From assembly GCF_000292915.1 (NCBI RefSeq), contig NC_018513.1, positions 2,728,001-2,792,000 on the forward strand: a stretch of 64,000 nt of DNA, in the 5' to 3' direction. The notes under the pieces were generated by a model, which saw only the letters and a list, made by a program, of their open reading frames with translations, was not told the origin of the DNA and did not search any database. This DNA is from Burkholderia cepacia GG4. GTDB lineage: Bacteria > Pseudomonadota > Gammaproteobacteria > Burkholderiales > Burkholderiaceae. Every line of letters begins with the position of its first letter. The first letter of the stretch is position 1. A program made the translations under genes and the position numbers. Below are positions 46,118-57,751 of this stretch, piece after piece.

Positions 46118-47683
46118 ATGCAACGCTCCCCGCTTCCCGCCCTGTTTCCTGCACTCACCCGTCGCTCGCTGCGGATCTGGCGCCAGTATGGCGTATTCTG
46201 GCTCGGCGCAATTGCCGTCGGCCTCGCGGCCGTGCTGTATGCGCGGCTGATCGACTGGGGCTACGACACCTTCCGCACGATGCGCGCGCACGCCGCGTGG
46301 CTGCCACTGCTGCTGACGCCGTCGATCGCCGCGGCGTCGGCCTGGCTCACGCGCCGCTTCTTCCGCGGCGCCGAGGGTAGCGGGATCCCGCAGGTCATCG
46401 CGACGCTGCATGCGAGCCCGGGCGCGTTCGGCGCGCGGTTGCTGACGTTGCGCATCCTGGCCGGCAAGGTGCTGATCTCGTTCATGGGCATCCTCGGCGG
46501 CTTCACGATCGGCCGCGAAGGGCCGACGGTGCAGGTCGGCGCGGCGCTGATGTTCAACCTGCGGCGCTTCTACCCGCGCTCGAACGCGCAGATCGAGCGC
46601 CAGCTCGTGCTCGCCGGCGCGGCGGCCGGCCTGTCGGCCGCGTTCAATACGCCACTCGCCGGGATCGTGTTCGCGATCGAGGAGCTGACTCGTAGCTTCT
46701 CCGCCCGTGCCAGCGGCGTGGTGATCACCGCGATCATTCTCGCCGGCGTCGTCGCGCTCGGCCTGAACGGCAACTACACGTACTTCGGCACGATCGATGC
46801 CGGCCAGCATTTCCCGAAGATGCTCGCCGTCGCCGTGCTCGTCACCGCGATCGTGACGGGCATCGCGGGCGGCCTCTTCAGCTGGTTGCTGCTCAATACC
46901 GGGCGCTGGCTGCCCGCGCGCCTGCTTGGCCTGTATCGCGAGCGGCCGATCGCGTTCGCCGCGTTGTGCGGCTTCGCAATCGCCGTCGTCGGCCTGGTGT
47001 CGGGCGGCACGACGTTCGGCAGCGGCTACGCCGAGGCGCGCGGCCTGCTGGACGGCCATGAACAGCTTTCAGTGCTCTATCCGTTCCTGAAGATGGTGTC
47101 GATGGTCGCGTCGTACCTGCCGGGCATCCCGGGCGGGATCTTCGCGCCTTCGCTGTCGATCGGCGCCGGATTCGGCAACCTGCTGCACCTCGCGTTCGGC
47201 GACATGAGCCTGCCGATGCTGATCGCGCTCGCGATGGTCGGCTACCTGGCAGCGGTCACGCAGTCGCCGATCACGTCGTTCGTGATCGTGATGGAGATGA
47301 TCAACGGCCATGCGCTCGTGATTTCGCTGATGGCCACCGCGCTGGTGTCGAGCCGCATGGCGCGCTTCTTCGCGCCGCCGCTCTACGAGACGCTCGCGCA
47401 GCGCTATCTCGCGCCGCCCGCTGGCGCTGCAGAAACTGCGGCAAAAACCGCCGTGGAACCCGGTACGGCACCGGCGGCTGGCGCCGGCGTCATCGAGCCG
47501 CAGGACGCGGCCGCCGCGCCCGCCGATCCGCTCGACACGCTGCGCGACGAAGGCGACGGCGAGCGGCACGCGCCGGCCGACCACGGCGCCGCGCATGCGC
47601 CGCCGGCGCCGCAGCAAGACGACGGGCCGCCTGCATCCGGCGCGCACGGCTCGGCGCAGAGCGGCCCGCGCGGCGTTCAGTAG
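46118..47683 (+). CDS. CLC-family chloride channel/antiporter (ClcB-like)
   Basis: 521 residues. The three anion-site signatures are GSGIP (87-91), GREGP (132-136, retaining the gating Glu) and GGIFAP (339-344). The IEEL segment after PLAGIVFA keeps the internal proton-Glu position, which favours a Cl-/H+ exchanger over a pure channel. The last ~90 residues (from ~430) are an Ala/Pro/Asp-rich tail without CBS domains. The tail's end overlaps the stop of the small lipoprotein gene on the other strand. Confidence 0.9.
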   Translation: MQRSPLPALFPALTRRSLRIWRQYGVFWLGAIAVGLAAVLYARLIDWGYDTFRTMRAHAAWLPLLLTPSIAAASAWLTRRFFRGAEGSGIPQVIATLHASPGAFGARLLTLRILAGKVLISFMGILGGFTIGREGPTVQVGAALMFNLRRFYPRSNAQIERQLVLAGAAAGLSAAFNTPLAGIVFAIEELTRSFSARASGVVITAIILAGVVALGLNGNYTYFGTIDAGQHFPKMLAVAVLVTAIVTGIAGGLFSWLLLNTGRWLPARLLGLYRERPIAFAALCGFAIAVVGLVSGGTTFGSGYAEARGLLDGHEQLSVLYPFLKMVSMVASYLPGIPGGIFAPSLSIGAGFGNLLHLAFGDMSLPMLIALAMVGYLAAVTQSPITSFVIVMEMINGHALVISLMATALVSSRMARFFAPPLYETLAQRYLAPPAGAAETAAKTAVEPGTAPAAGAGVIEPQDAAAAPADPLDTLRDEGDGERHAPADHGAAHAPPAPQQDDGPPASGAHGSAQSGPRGVQ

Positions 47684-47787
47684 ATCACCACCGGTGCCGG
47701 CCGGTAGTAGACGGGGCGGGCCGGCACGACGATACAGCCGGCCAGCGTGATGGCGACGAGCGCGATGGCGATTGCGGTTCTTTTCAT
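47677..47787 (-). CDS. Small lipoprotein, 36 residues
   Basis: ATG 47787 follows ACGGAGGCG. The product MKRTAIAIALVAITLAGC is a complete lipoprotein signal (lipobox LAGC), followed by an 18-residue mature peptide with a Tyr/Pro end (PARPVYYRPAPVVIY). Its last seven bases overlap the end of the CLC gene. It is 12 bases downstream of the YXWGXW gene and probably co-transcribed with it. Confidence 0.75.
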   Translation of the reverse strand: MKRTAIAIALVAITLAGCIVVPARPVYYRPAPVVIY

Positions 47788-47799
47788 CGCACGCCTCCG

Positions 47800-48201
47800 T
47801 CAGGCCCAGTGCCCGCGGGTCCAGAACCAGTTCGGGCCGCGCTGATCCCAGTGGCCCGGCACCCAGTGCATGCCGATACGCTCGGTTTCCCAGTGGCCGC
47901 CGATCCATACGTAGCGGCCATGATCCCAGCGCCAGTGGCCGCGCTCCCACGCGTAGCCGACCCGCGCATCGGGTACGACCTCGTAGCGCACGGGCGGCGG
48001 CGCGCTCGGCGCGACGACGACGATTTCCTCGGTGCGCACGGCGACCGGTTCGGCGACGACCATCCGGCCCGACGGCACCATCACCGGCGCGCCGACGAGG
48101 ATTTCGTCCGCACGCGCGGCAAGCGGCGCGGCGACGGCAGACAGGCCCGCGGCGAACAGCGCGAGCGAAACGATACGACGTTGAACAGTAGAGACAGCCA
48201 T
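47800..48201 (-). CDS. YXWGXW-repeat exported protein
   Basis: 133 residues from ATG 48201, with a strong AGGAGG site. Signal peptide to about residue 31 (LAARA). The C-terminal half has the aromatic repeat: YAWERGHWRW, YVWIGGHWET, HWVPGHWDQ, WFWTRGHWA, which is the YXWGXW/WXXGXW motif of a widespread envelope-protein family. Probably periplasmic or outer-membrane associated; function not established. Confidence 0.87.
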   Translation of the reverse strand: MAVSTVQRRIVSLALFAAGLSAVAAPLAARADEILVGAPVMVPSGRMVVAEPVAVRTEEIVVVAPSAPPPVRYEVVPDARVGYAWERGHWRWDHGRYVWIGGHWETERIGMHWVPGHWDQRGPNWFWTRGHWA

Positions 48202-48361
48202 CACAACCTCCTGATTGAACAATTGACGCGAGCGTATTCGTTCAATGCGGGAAGACGGCGAACGGCCGACAGACACCGTGTTACGGCGAGCCCGAAAGTG
48301 CAACAGGGCGTAAGACGCGCACGGCGGCATGCGCCGCCGTGCGGAGGGACACCGGCAAAGG

Positions 48362-48616
48362 TCAGGCTTGCGGGATCTCGATCTTCACTTCGAGGACTTC
48401 GAGATCGTCCTGGCGCTCGAGGCTCACGCGGATGTCATCGTTCGAAATATGGACGTACTTCGAGATGACCGCGACCAGCTCCTTCTGCAGCGCCGGCAGG
48501 TAATCGGCCGGCGGCCGGCCACCGACCCGCTCGTGCGCGATGATGAGCTGCAGGCGCTCCTTCGCGACCGATGCGGACTTCTTCTTCTCGCCGAGGAGAA
48601 ACGAAAGGATGGACAT
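48362..48616 (-). CDS. minE: Cell division topological specificity factor MinE
   Basis: 84 residues. The N-terminal amphipathic membrane/MinD-binding part ([30 protein letters not shown]) and the beta-rich dimer domain ([19 protein letters not shown]) are as in the family. It displaces MinD from the membrane and drives oscillation. Twelve bases after minD. Confidence 0.96.
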   Translation of the reverse strand: MSILSFLLGEKKKSASVAKERLQLIIAHERVGGRPPADYLPALQKELVAVISKYVHISNDDIRVSLERQDDLEVLEVKIEIPQA

Positions 48617-48628
48617 GAGCGACCTCCG

Positions 48629-49444
48629 TTACTTGCTGCCGAAGAGGCGCTGCAGCAGGCCCGGCTTCTGGTATTCGGTGAAACGCAGCGGCTTGTCGTC
48701 GCCGACGAAGCGCGCAACGATGTCCTTGTACGCTTCGGCGACGTCGGTACCGTCGAGGTGCACGGCCGGCAGGCCCTGGTTCGATGCATGCAGCACGGCT
48801 TCCGATTCGGGCACTACGCCGATCAGCTTGATGCGCAGGATCTCGCTGATGTCCTCGAGCGACAGCATCTCGCCTTCGCTCACGCGCTTCGGGCTGTAAC
48901 GCGTGATCAGCAGGTGTTCCTTGATCGGATCCTTGCCTTCGGTCGCGCGCTTCGTCTTCGACGACAGGATGCCGAGAATGCGGTCCGAGTCGCGCACCGA
49001 CGAGACTTCCGGGTTCGTGACGATCAGCGCCTCGTCCGCGAAGTACATCGCGTGCAGCGCGCCTGCCTCGATACCGGCCGGCGAATCGCAGACGATGTAT
49101 TCAAAGTCCATCGCGGCCAGGTCGTTCAGCACCTTCTCGACGCCGTCACGCGTGAGCGCATCCTTGTCGCGCGTCTGCGACGCCGGCAGGATGAACAGGT
49201 TCTCGCACTTCTTGTCCTTGATCAGCGCCTGGTTCAGGTTCGCTTCGCCCTGGATCACGTTCACGAGGTCATACACGACCCGACGCTCGCAGCCCATGAT
49301 GAGATCGAGGTTACGCAGGCCGACGTCGAAGTCGATCACGGCCGTCTTGTGCCCGCGCAGCGCGAGACCCGACGCGAAGCTCGCGCTCGTCGTCGTCTTG
49401 CCCACGCCGCCCTTGCCCGAAGTCACCACGATGATTTTTGCCAT
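48629..49444 (-). CDS. minD: Septum site-determining ATPase MinD
   Basis: 271 residues. The deviant Walker A GKGGVGKTTTSA is at 10-21, the switch II region is CDSPAGIE, and the C-terminal amphipathic membrane-targeting helix is YQKPGLLQRLFGSK. It binds MinC and MinE at the inner membrane to position division. Middle gene of minCDE. Confidence 0.97.
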   Translation of the reverse strand: MAKIIVVTSGKGGVGKTTTSASFASGLALRGHKTAVIDFDVGLRNLDLIMGCERRVVYDLVNVIQGEANLNQALIKDKKCENLFILPASQTRDKDALTRDGVEKVLNDLAAMDFEYIVCDSPAGIEAGALHAMYFADEALIVTNPEVSSVRDSDRILGILSSKTKRATEGKDPIKEHLLITRYSPKRVSEGEMLSLEDISEILRIKLIGVVPESEAVLHASNQGLPAVHLDGTDVAEAYKDIVARFVGDDKPLRFTEYQKPGLLQRLFGSK

Positions 49445-49503
49445 TTACCCAATACCCTGTGTTCGTCAATGAGAGCCGATCGACCCGGAGCGTGCCGCGT
49501 GGA

Positions 49504-50271
49504 TTACGTCAGGCGCAGCGGTTCGATCATCAGTTTTTCCTCTTCGAGCCGGATCTGCACCGCTTTGCCCAGCACCTCGGCGGGCAACGGGTTCTCGGTC
49601 GTTCGATAGATACCCGCAATCGAAATCAGTTCCGGCTCGAGACACGTGCAGAAAATGCGCGCGTCGTGATTGCCGTGCACGCCCGCGAGTGCGCGGCCGC
49701 GCAACGGCGCGTAGATGTGGATGTTGCCTTCCGCGATGATCTCGGCGCCGTGACTGACCGGCGCAAGCACCACGAGGTCTCCTTTCGCGTAAATCTGCTG
49801 CCCCGAACGCAGCGGCCGGTCGATCACCAGCGTCTGCCCGCCCGCCTGAATCGGCATCGGCGCCGGCTCGGGCGCCGGTTCCGCTGCCGCCTCGACGACG
49901 GGCGCGGGCGCCGGTTCCGCTTCGTCGGCCGGCTTCCCGGCCGACATGCGGCGATCGCGCGCCTCGAGCAACGGCAGGCCGGCTTCCCCCGCCCAGCGCT
50001 GCGTGGCCAGCGCGACGACGCCCACCGGGCGCATCCGCACGTCGTTCAGCATCTGGCGGATGTCGGCGAGCGCGACGCGTTCGCCGTCCGCGAGGCGGCG
50101 GACGTCGATCGCGACGACATCATCGGCGAAAAACTCGGGAGTCGCTTCGAAGCGCTTGACCAGTTCGGTACGCAACGCATCGAGATCGGTCGTCTTCACG
50201 GTGAACAGCAACGTATCGACCGATCCGCTGCGCAGCTCGAAGAATGGCGATTTTTTAAGCGACATGGACAC
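49504..50271 (-). CDS. minC: Septum site-determining protein MinC
   Basis: 255 residues. N-terminal FtsZ-inhibiting domain (~1-105, [19 protein letters not shown]), a Pro/Ala/Glu-rich linker (~118-150) and a C-terminal beta-helix ([22 protein letters not shown], then [17 protein letters not shown]). Inhibits FtsZ rings at the poles. Linker longer than in E. coli, as in other Burkholderiales. Confidence 0.96.
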   Translation of the reverse strand: MSMSLKKSPFFELRSGSVDTLLFTVKTTDLDALRTELVKRFEATPEFFADDVVAIDVRRLADGERVALADIRQMLNDVRMRPVGVVALATQRWAGEAGLPLLEARDRRMSAGKPADEAEPAPAPVVEAAAEPAPEPAPMPIQAGGQTLVIDRPLRSGQQIYAKGDLVVLAPVSHGAEIIAEGNIHIYAPLRGRALAGVHGNHDARIFCTCLEPELISIAGIYRTTENPLPAEVLGKAVQIRLEEEKLMIEPLRLT

Positions 50272-50442
50272 TCTGCAAAAAATTTTTGCGTATTTTACAG
50301 GCGTCCACGCGTGCGGCCATTATTTTTGGGGAGCCGGATTGCGGCGGGCGCGGCGCGCGCGCCACCGGCAGGCGGGCCGTCGGACAGGCGACCGGCGCGC
50401 GGCCGGGCCTTCATCGCGCCGTGCGGCCCGCGCGTTCATGCG

Positions 50443-50958
50443 TCAGGGCGCATTGAAATGCGACACGAACAACGACTTCATCGCGCCGGGCATCCGCGCG
50501 ATCGGCGCGTGCTCGCCCGTGTTGCCGAAACCCGCGCGTTCGTAGAAACGGATCGCGTTGCGGTTCGCATCGGCGATCCATGCATAGACGTCCTGCGCAC
50601 CGCGTTCGGTGAGCCACGCGGTAGCCGTTTCGAGCAGCAGCACGCCGCCGCGCAGATGGCGAACCGCGTGCGCGACCCACAGCTCGCTGACGAACGCGCG
50701 CCGCTCGGGCGTATTGTCGAAATACGCGCCGATCATGCCGGCCGGATGGCCTTCGGTGTACAGCAGGAAAGTCGTCGACTCGTCGGATGCGGCGCGCAGC
50801 GCGGCAATTGCCGTCGCCGCGTCGGAATCGACGTTCAGCAATTCGGCCTCCGGCGCTTCGCCGGGCGCATAGGGCTCACGCAACGATGCGGCGCGGAGTT
50901 CGCGATACACACCGCCCTGGTCGGCAGCGATACGACGAACGGTCAAGGTCGAACTCAT
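50443..50958 (-). CDS. GNAT family N-acetyltransferase
   Basis: 171 residues from ATG 50958 (MSSTLTVRRIAADQGGVYREL). Standard GNAT order: beta strands around PAGMIGAYFDNTPERRAFV, the acetyl-CoA loop near RHLRGGVLLLETATAWL (a variant of R/Q-x-x-G-x-G/A) and the C-terminal NRNAIRFYERAGFGNTGEH. Target unknown. A longer upstream frame exists but is not family-like. Confidence 0.85.
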   Translation of the reverse strand: MSSTLTVRRIAADQGGVYRELRAASLREPYAPGEAPEAELLNVDSDAATAIAALRAASDESTTFLLYTEGHPAGMIGAYFDNTPERRAFVSELWVAHAVRHLRGGVLLLETATAWLTERGAQDVYAWIADANRNAIRFYERAGFGNTGEHAPIARMPGAMKSLFVSHFNAP

Positions 50959-51637
50959 GCAGGCACAGCCCCCTTCGGACAGCAAGTTACTAGCTTCAAC
51001 CGAAAGCGGGGCATGAGTCAAATCGTTATTTTCAAATGCCGGCGCGGATCGAAAGGCGGCAGGTGCCGCGCACGCGCGAGTGTGCAGGTGCAGCATCGAC
51101 GCGTCGATGCGAGGCGACGCATCGCAATCCGAACTGCGATACCGGACGCGTTGCCCCGCTCGCCTTGTCATGTCGCGAATCCATGTGGCAAGCGTCCGGT
51201 ATTTCGCTGCCCAGGCCGTAATGATCCGTAATATATGTATCTGAAAACGAGCCTCCGCCGTACTCCTTCACGCCGGAATTATTGCACCGCAACATTTGTT
51301 GCGATCCCCGAGGTCGAATCCACGCGCGATTCGCGTCGCGTATTCGTCTGACTAGAACGTCGGTCGTGGGAGTCGATTCGGCTCGTGCCGGCCTGTTTCA
51401 ATCACCCCGTGACGGCCCTGCCCGACCTGCGTCGCGCGCGGCCGGCCGTTTGGAGTTGCACGCCTAGCGCCGGCGTTTGGCAAGCATGCGCGACGGTCGT
51501 ATAACTGGCAAAGCCGGACCAAGGATCCGGTGCCGCGCTCGGCATCGCGGAGCAGCGACGCTTCGAACGGCTATTTTCCATAACATGCGGCCGCCCTGCG
51601 CCCGACAGCGCCGGAATCGGCCAGAAGGAGGGAGACG
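50959..51637. other. 679-bp gap upstream of alkB
   Basis: No supported ORF. It contains an AT-rich stretch (51225-51245), a perfect palindrome at 51288-51303 and, at the right edge, the strong ribosome-binding site of alkB. The length suggests a regulated alkB promoter. Confidence 0.5.
51288..51303. promoter_or_regulatory. Perfect palindrome CGCAACATTTGTTGCG
   Basis: 16-base perfect dyad in the alkB upstream region, sharing the GCAACA/TGTTGC half-sites seen at 6441-6466 but with a two-base spacer. Possible operator. Confidence 0.4.
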
Positions 51638-52798
51638 ATGGCAATGACCGACGGATCGGCCTCGGGATGGTCGGATGGCAAACGTTATCTGTGGCTGCTC
51701 GGCGCGGTAACGATCACGCTGCCGATCCTCGCGGCCCAGCTGGCGCTGTCGACGGGCCTGCACGTGTTCTGGTGGTTCGGGCCGCTGTTCGCGTTCGGCG
51801 TGATCCCGATCCTCGACACGCTGATCGGCGACGATCGCGACAACCCGCCCGAGTCGGTCGTCCCCCATCTCGAACGGGAGCGCTATTACCGCTTCATCGT
51901 CTATCTCGCGACGCTGGTCGAATACGTCGCGTTCTTCACGTGCGTGTGGATCGTCGGCACGCATGCGCTCGCGTGGTACGACTACGTCGGCTTCGCGATG
52001 TCGCTCGGCGCCGCGACGGGCATCTCGATCAACACCGCGCACGAACTCGGCCACAAGACCAACCGCTTCGAGCGCTGGCTCGCGAAGATCACGCTCGCGC
52101 CGGTCGCGTACGGGCACTTCTTCGTCGAACACAACCGCGGCCATCATGTGCGCGTCGCAACCGCCGAGGATCCGGCGAGCGCGCGTTACGGCGAATCGTT
52201 CTGGGCGTTCCTGCCGCGTACGGTGATCGGCAGCATCCGCTCGGCGTGGCGGCTCGAACAGGCACGCCTCGAGCGGCTCGGGCATTCGCCGTGGACCTGG
52301 CGCAACGAGGTGCTGCACGCGTGGGTGATGACTGTCGTCGTGTGGGGCATCGCGATCGCGATGGCCGGCAAGGTCGCGATCCCGTTCCTCGTGATCCAGG
52401 CCGTGTACGGCGCGTCGCTGCTGGAGGTCGTGAACTACGTCGAACACTACGGGCTGGGCCGCCGCAAGCTGCCGAGCGGCCGCTACGAACGCTGCACGCC
52501 GCAGCATTCGTGGAACAGCAATCACGTCGTCACGAACCTGTTCCTGTATCAGTTGCAGCGGCACGCCGATCATCACGCGAACCCGACGCGCTCGTACCAG
52601 GCGCTGCGCCACTTCGACGACTCGCCGCAACTGCCGGCCGGCTACGCGACGATGATCCTGTTCGCGTACGTGCCGCCGCTCTGGTATCGCATGATGAATC
52701 CGCGCGTCGTCGCACACTACGGCGGCAACATGGCGCAGTCGAACATCAAGCCGTCGATCCGCGAGCGGGTGCTCGCGCAGTATCCCGCGGCGGCGTGA
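51638..52798 (+). CDS. alkB: Alkane 1-monooxygenase
   Basis: 386 residues with AGAAGGAGGGAG before ATG 51638. Six transmembrane helices. All di-iron His boxes are present: HELGHK from 135, EHNRGHH from 164, NYVEHYG with His 270 and HADHH from 309. Integral-membrane enzyme hydroxylating medium-chain n-alkanes at C1, needing rubredoxin and rubredoxin reductase, neither of which is adjacent. Confidence 0.95.
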   Translation: MAMTDGSASGWSDGKRYLWLLGAVTITLPILAAQLALSTGLHVFWWFGPLFAFGVIPILDTLIGDDRDNPPESVVPHLERERYYRFIVYLATLVEYVAFFTCVWIVGTHALAWYDYVGFAMSLGAATGISINTAHELGHKTNRFERWLAKITLAPVAYGHFFVEHNRGHHVRVATAEDPASARYGESFWAFLPRTVIGSIRSAWRLEQARLERLGHSPWTWRNEVLHAWVMTVVVWGIAIAMAGKVAIPFLVIQAVYGASLLEVVNYVEHYGLGRRKLPSGRYERCTPQHSWNSNHVVTNLFLYQLQRHADHHANPTRSYQALRHFDDSPQLPAGYATMILFAYVPPLWYRMMNPRVVAHYGGNMAQSNIKPSIRERVLAQYPAAA

Positions 52799-52828
52799 GG
52801 CAAGACAGCCCGGTCGCTTGCAAGATCG

Positions 52829-54364
52829 TTACGCCGCTTGCGGCAGCCTGAACACGGCCACCGCGTGCCGCAGCGCGCTCGCCTGCTCGGCCAGCGCCTG
52901 CGTCGCGGCCGACGCCTGTTCGACCAGCGCCGCGTTGCGCTGCGTCGCTTCATCCATCTGCGTGACCGCGACGTTCACCTGCTGGATGCCGCCGCTCTGC
53001 TCCTGCGAGGCGGACGAGATCTCGCCGACGATGGTCGTGACCCGCTGCACCGCGCCGACGATCTCGTGGATCGATTCGCCCGCGCGGCCGATCAGCACGG
53101 CGCCCTCGTCGACGCGCCGCGTCGATTGCTCGATGAGCCCCTTGATCTCCTTCGCGGCGGCCGCACTGCGCTGCGCAAGCGTGCGCACTTCCGACGCGAC
53201 GACCGCGAAGCCGCGCCCCTGCTCGCCCGCCCGCGCCGCCTCGACGGCCGCGTTCAGCGCGAGGATGTTGGTCTGGAATGCGATGCCGTCGATCACCGCG
53301 ATGATCTCGCCGACCTTCGCCGCGCTCGCGGCAATCCCGGTCATCGTGTCGACGGCCTGCGTCATCACGCTACCGCCCGCGGACGCGATGCCCGACGCAT
53401 CGTGCGCGAGCTGGGCCGCATGCCGCGCGTGTTCGGCCGACTGGCGCACGACACCGGTCAATTCGGTCATGCTGGCGGCAGTCTCCTCGAGCGACGCGGC
53501 CTGTGCCTCGGTACGCGACGAGAGATCGTGATTGCCTGATGCGATCTCCGCGCTCGCGGTCGCGACGGCTTCGGCATGCGTCCGGACCTCGAGCACGACG
53601 CCCGACAGGCTCGCCTGCATCGTCTGCAACGCGCGCAGCAGATCGGCGATCTCGTCGCGGCCAGCCGCGTCGACGTTGCGCGTCAGGTCGCCGCCGGCCA
53701 CCGCCTGCGCACAGGCCACCGCGCGGTCGAGCGGCCGCAGGATCGCGCGGCTGAACAGGATCGCACCGATCATCGCAATGCCGAGCACGATCAGCATCAG
53801 CACGACGCTCGCCGCGGTCGCATGCCGCGCGTCGCGGCTCGCTTGCGCCGACACGGCGGCGCTCTCGTCGGCGATCGCCTTCGCGGCGTGCTCGAGCAGC
53901 GCGGCTGGCGCCCGGTCGACGCCCGCCACGGCCGCATCGCCGGCCGTCGGCTCGAAGCCCGCGGCCTTGAACGCGTCGAAACCGCGCCGGTAGCCGTCGC
54001 CCATCGCCGCGTGCGCGCGCATGAACTGCTCGACGAGCGTACGGCTCTCGCCGGGCGGCAGCTGGTTGACGAGCTGCGCGGCGAGCGTGTCGACCGTGCG
54101 CTCGCGCGCCTGGAATGCCTGCCAGTACTTGTCGAGCTTGTCGGGCTGCTTGCCGCGCAGCAGCGTGTCCTTCCATTCCTGGACCTGCAGCTTGAACTGC
54201 ACGAGCGTCGCCGACACGAGCCGCTCGTCGGCGACACGGGTCTGCACGTCGTTCGCAAATGTATCGATCGACCGATTGAGGATGCGGATGCCGTACAGCG
54301 CACCGCAGAATATCAGCAGCAGCGCAGCGGCGAATGCGAGGGGAATCTTGTAGCTCAGCTTCAT
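52829..54364 (-). CDS. Methyl-accepting chemotaxis protein
   Basis: 511 residues from ATG 54364 ([19 protein letters not shown]). TM1 at ~7-25, periplasmic helical sensor ~30-185, TM2 ~190-210, HAMP ~212-265, then the signalling domain with the hairpin tip [30 protein letters not shown] in adjoining blocks. No obvious C-terminal CheR pentapeptide (ends FRLPQAA). Ligand unknown. Monocistronic. Confidence 0.93.
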   Translation of the reverse strand: MKLSYKIPLAFAAALLLIFCGALYGIRILNRSIDTFANDVQTRVADERLVSATLVQFKLQVQEWKDTLLRGKQPDKLDKYWQAFQARERTVDTLAAQLVNQLPPGESRTLVEQFMRAHAAMGDGYRRGFDAFKAAGFEPTAGDAAVAGVDRAPAALLEHAAKAIADESAAVSAQASRDARHATAASVVLMLIVLGIAMIGAILFSRAILRPLDRAVACAQAVAGGDLTRNVDAAGRDEIADLLRALQTMQASLSGVVLEVRTHAEAVATASAEIASGNHDLSSRTEAQAASLEETAASMTELTGVVRQSAEHARHAAQLAHDASGIASAGGSVMTQAVDTMTGIAASAAKVGEIIAVIDGIAFQTNILALNAAVEAARAGEQGRGFAVVASEVRTLAQRSAAAAKEIKGLIEQSTRRVDEGAVLIGRAGESIHEIVGAVQRVTTIVGEISSASQEQSGGIQQVNVAVTQMDEATQRNAALVEQASAATQALAEQASALRHAVAVFRLPQAA

Positions 54365-54564
54365 GGGACCTTGAATCGACGGGGGACGGCGACGGCGCAA
54401 CAGGCGCCTGGCGCCGCCCTCTGTTAACGGCGCGCGAAGCGAAGGCTTGAAGCAAAACAGCGGTGGCGGGAATTCCGGCCGGTCGGCGATGTGGGCGGGG
54501 TGATCCGGCGACGCTCAGGCTCGGGGGCTGCCGGCAAGCGCGTGCCTGCCGCAGCGTTGCGCAG

Positions 54565-55512
54565 TCAGGTCGGACTTGCCGCGCGCGGCCCGGACGCCTC
54601 GGCCACACGCCGGCCGGCCATCCAGCGGCGCACCGCGACGATCGACACCACGCTGCACACGATCCCGGCGATCACGTCGGCCAGATAGTGCCCGCCCTGC
54701 GTCGGGGTCGACGCGATCATCAGCGCGTTCAGTGCGAGCGCGACTGGAAACACGTAGCGGACATGCCGCACCGCATACGCGAACAGCAGGGCCAGCATCA
54801 CATGGAACGACGGCAACGACACGAGCCCCTGCGCTTCGAACAGGTTCAGTTGACGGAAGTGCCCGTTGCGCAACAGGTCGTAATGCGTCACCGTCGATGC
54901 GGTGCCCGGATCGGTGATGCCGAAATGGACGAATGCGCTTGCCGCCGGGAACGGCGTGGAGACGAGCACGACGACGATCGCCGCAACCATGAACTGGGCG
55001 ATGAACTCGGCAAGATCGTCGACGCGACGGACTGCCGCCAGGATGAACGGCACCGCAACCAGTTGCAGCATGCCGCTGCGATACGCGAGGTCGAGCACTT
55101 GCTGCAGGCCGGCATGTGCCCTCACCCACCGGTACAGGTCGAGCCAATGGAAGCCCAGCATCGCATCGAAGCTGACAAGCTGGTTTTCGATCGACGGCGG
55201 GGCGAGCGCCACGCAAAAGTAGTCGAGGACGGCGACAGCCGCGCTGAGCGTCGCAATCAGCGTCACGCTCAGCATCGCGAACGCAAATTCACGACAGCGC
55301 AGCGTTCGCGTGACACCACGATAGCGGCGCACGCACGACAACACCGCAAGAAACCCGCTGGCGGCGAATCCGCATGCGACGTGCCGCACGAGCGACACGA
55401 CACTGTCGGACTTCACGACCCAATCCGCGTGCATGACACACACAGCGGCCGCGAGTGCTGCCAGCAATGCAGCTCCCGCCAGCCCTCCCCCTATCCGCGC
55501 GCTCGTTTTCAT
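54565..55512 (-). CDS. PAP2-family membrane phosphatase, AUR1-like
   Basis: 315 residues from ATG 55512 (MKTSARIGGGLAGAALL). About six transmembrane segments. The phosphatase motifs are SLPSFHVMLALLFAYAVRH (C2, catalytic His) and GGHYLADVIAG (C3, His/Asp); the first motif is degenerate. The arrangement resembles the PAP2_3/AUR1 inositolphosphotransferase group rather than PgpB. A lipid phosphate or phospho-head-group transfer role at the inner membrane is likely. The upstream coding edge lies about 150 bases from tRNA-Ser(CGA). Confidence 0.8.
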   Translation of the reverse strand: MKTSARIGGGLAGAALLAALAAAVCVMHADWVVKSDSVVSLVRHVACGFAASGFLAVLSCVRRYRGVTRTLRCREFAFAMLSVTLIATLSAAVAVLDYFCVALAPPSIENQLVSFDAMLGFHWLDLYRWVRAHAGLQQVLDLAYRSGMLQLVAVPFILAAVRRVDDLAEFIAQFMVAAIVVVLVSTPFPAASAFVHFGITDPGTASTVTHYDLLRNGHFRQLNLFEAQGLVSLPSFHVMLALLFAYAVRHVRYVFPVALALNALMIASTPTQGGHYLADVIAGIVCSVVSIVAVRRWMAGRRVAEASGPRAASPT

Positions 55513-55623
55513 TAACGCTTTGTTGGTTCGTCGTGATTCGACGGATCGGCGCACGCATCGCACCCCCTGCGCGCCATCGTACACCGCCATCGTCACTGCG
55601 ACGGCCGCCTCGCGACCAAAACG

Positions 55624-55654
55624 AAAAACCCCGTGATCCTTCCGGATCACGGGG
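55624..55654 (-). terminator. Intrinsic terminator of tRNA-Ser(CGA)
   Basis: CCCCGTGATCC/GGATCACGGGG perfect 11-base stem with loop TTCC and AAAAA on the left, i.e. a U tail for leftward transcription. Confidence 0.93.
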
Positions 55655-55664
55655 CTTCGTATTT

Positions 55665-55755
<91 letters not shown>

Positions 55756-55802
55756 TTCCTTGCTGCTTCATTTCCCGGTTGGTCGTGTCCGGGAAAGAAA
55801 AG

Positions 55803-55832
55803 ATTATAGAACGATCTCTTCGAATCTCACAA
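55803..55832 (-). promoter_or_regulatory. Promoter of tRNA-Ser(CGA)
   Basis: Minus-strand TATAAT (55803-55808) and TTGTGA (55827-55832) with an 18-base spacer. About 45 bases separate the -10 from the mature tRNA. Confidence 0.75.
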
Positions 55833-55884
55833 GCCCTTTTTGCAATTTTTTGCGAGGCCTTCGAAAATCGATCGCGCAGCAATC

Positions 55885-57709
<1,825 letters not shown>

Positions 57710-57751
57710 CGCACCCGGGGCGGCACCCGCGCCCGTACCGCACGTGGCCGG

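Noticed and set aside
48319..48342. Perfect 10-base stem GCACGGCGGC/GCCGCCGTGC after minE
   Set aside because: No U tract on the minus strand, so the terminator call was not supported.
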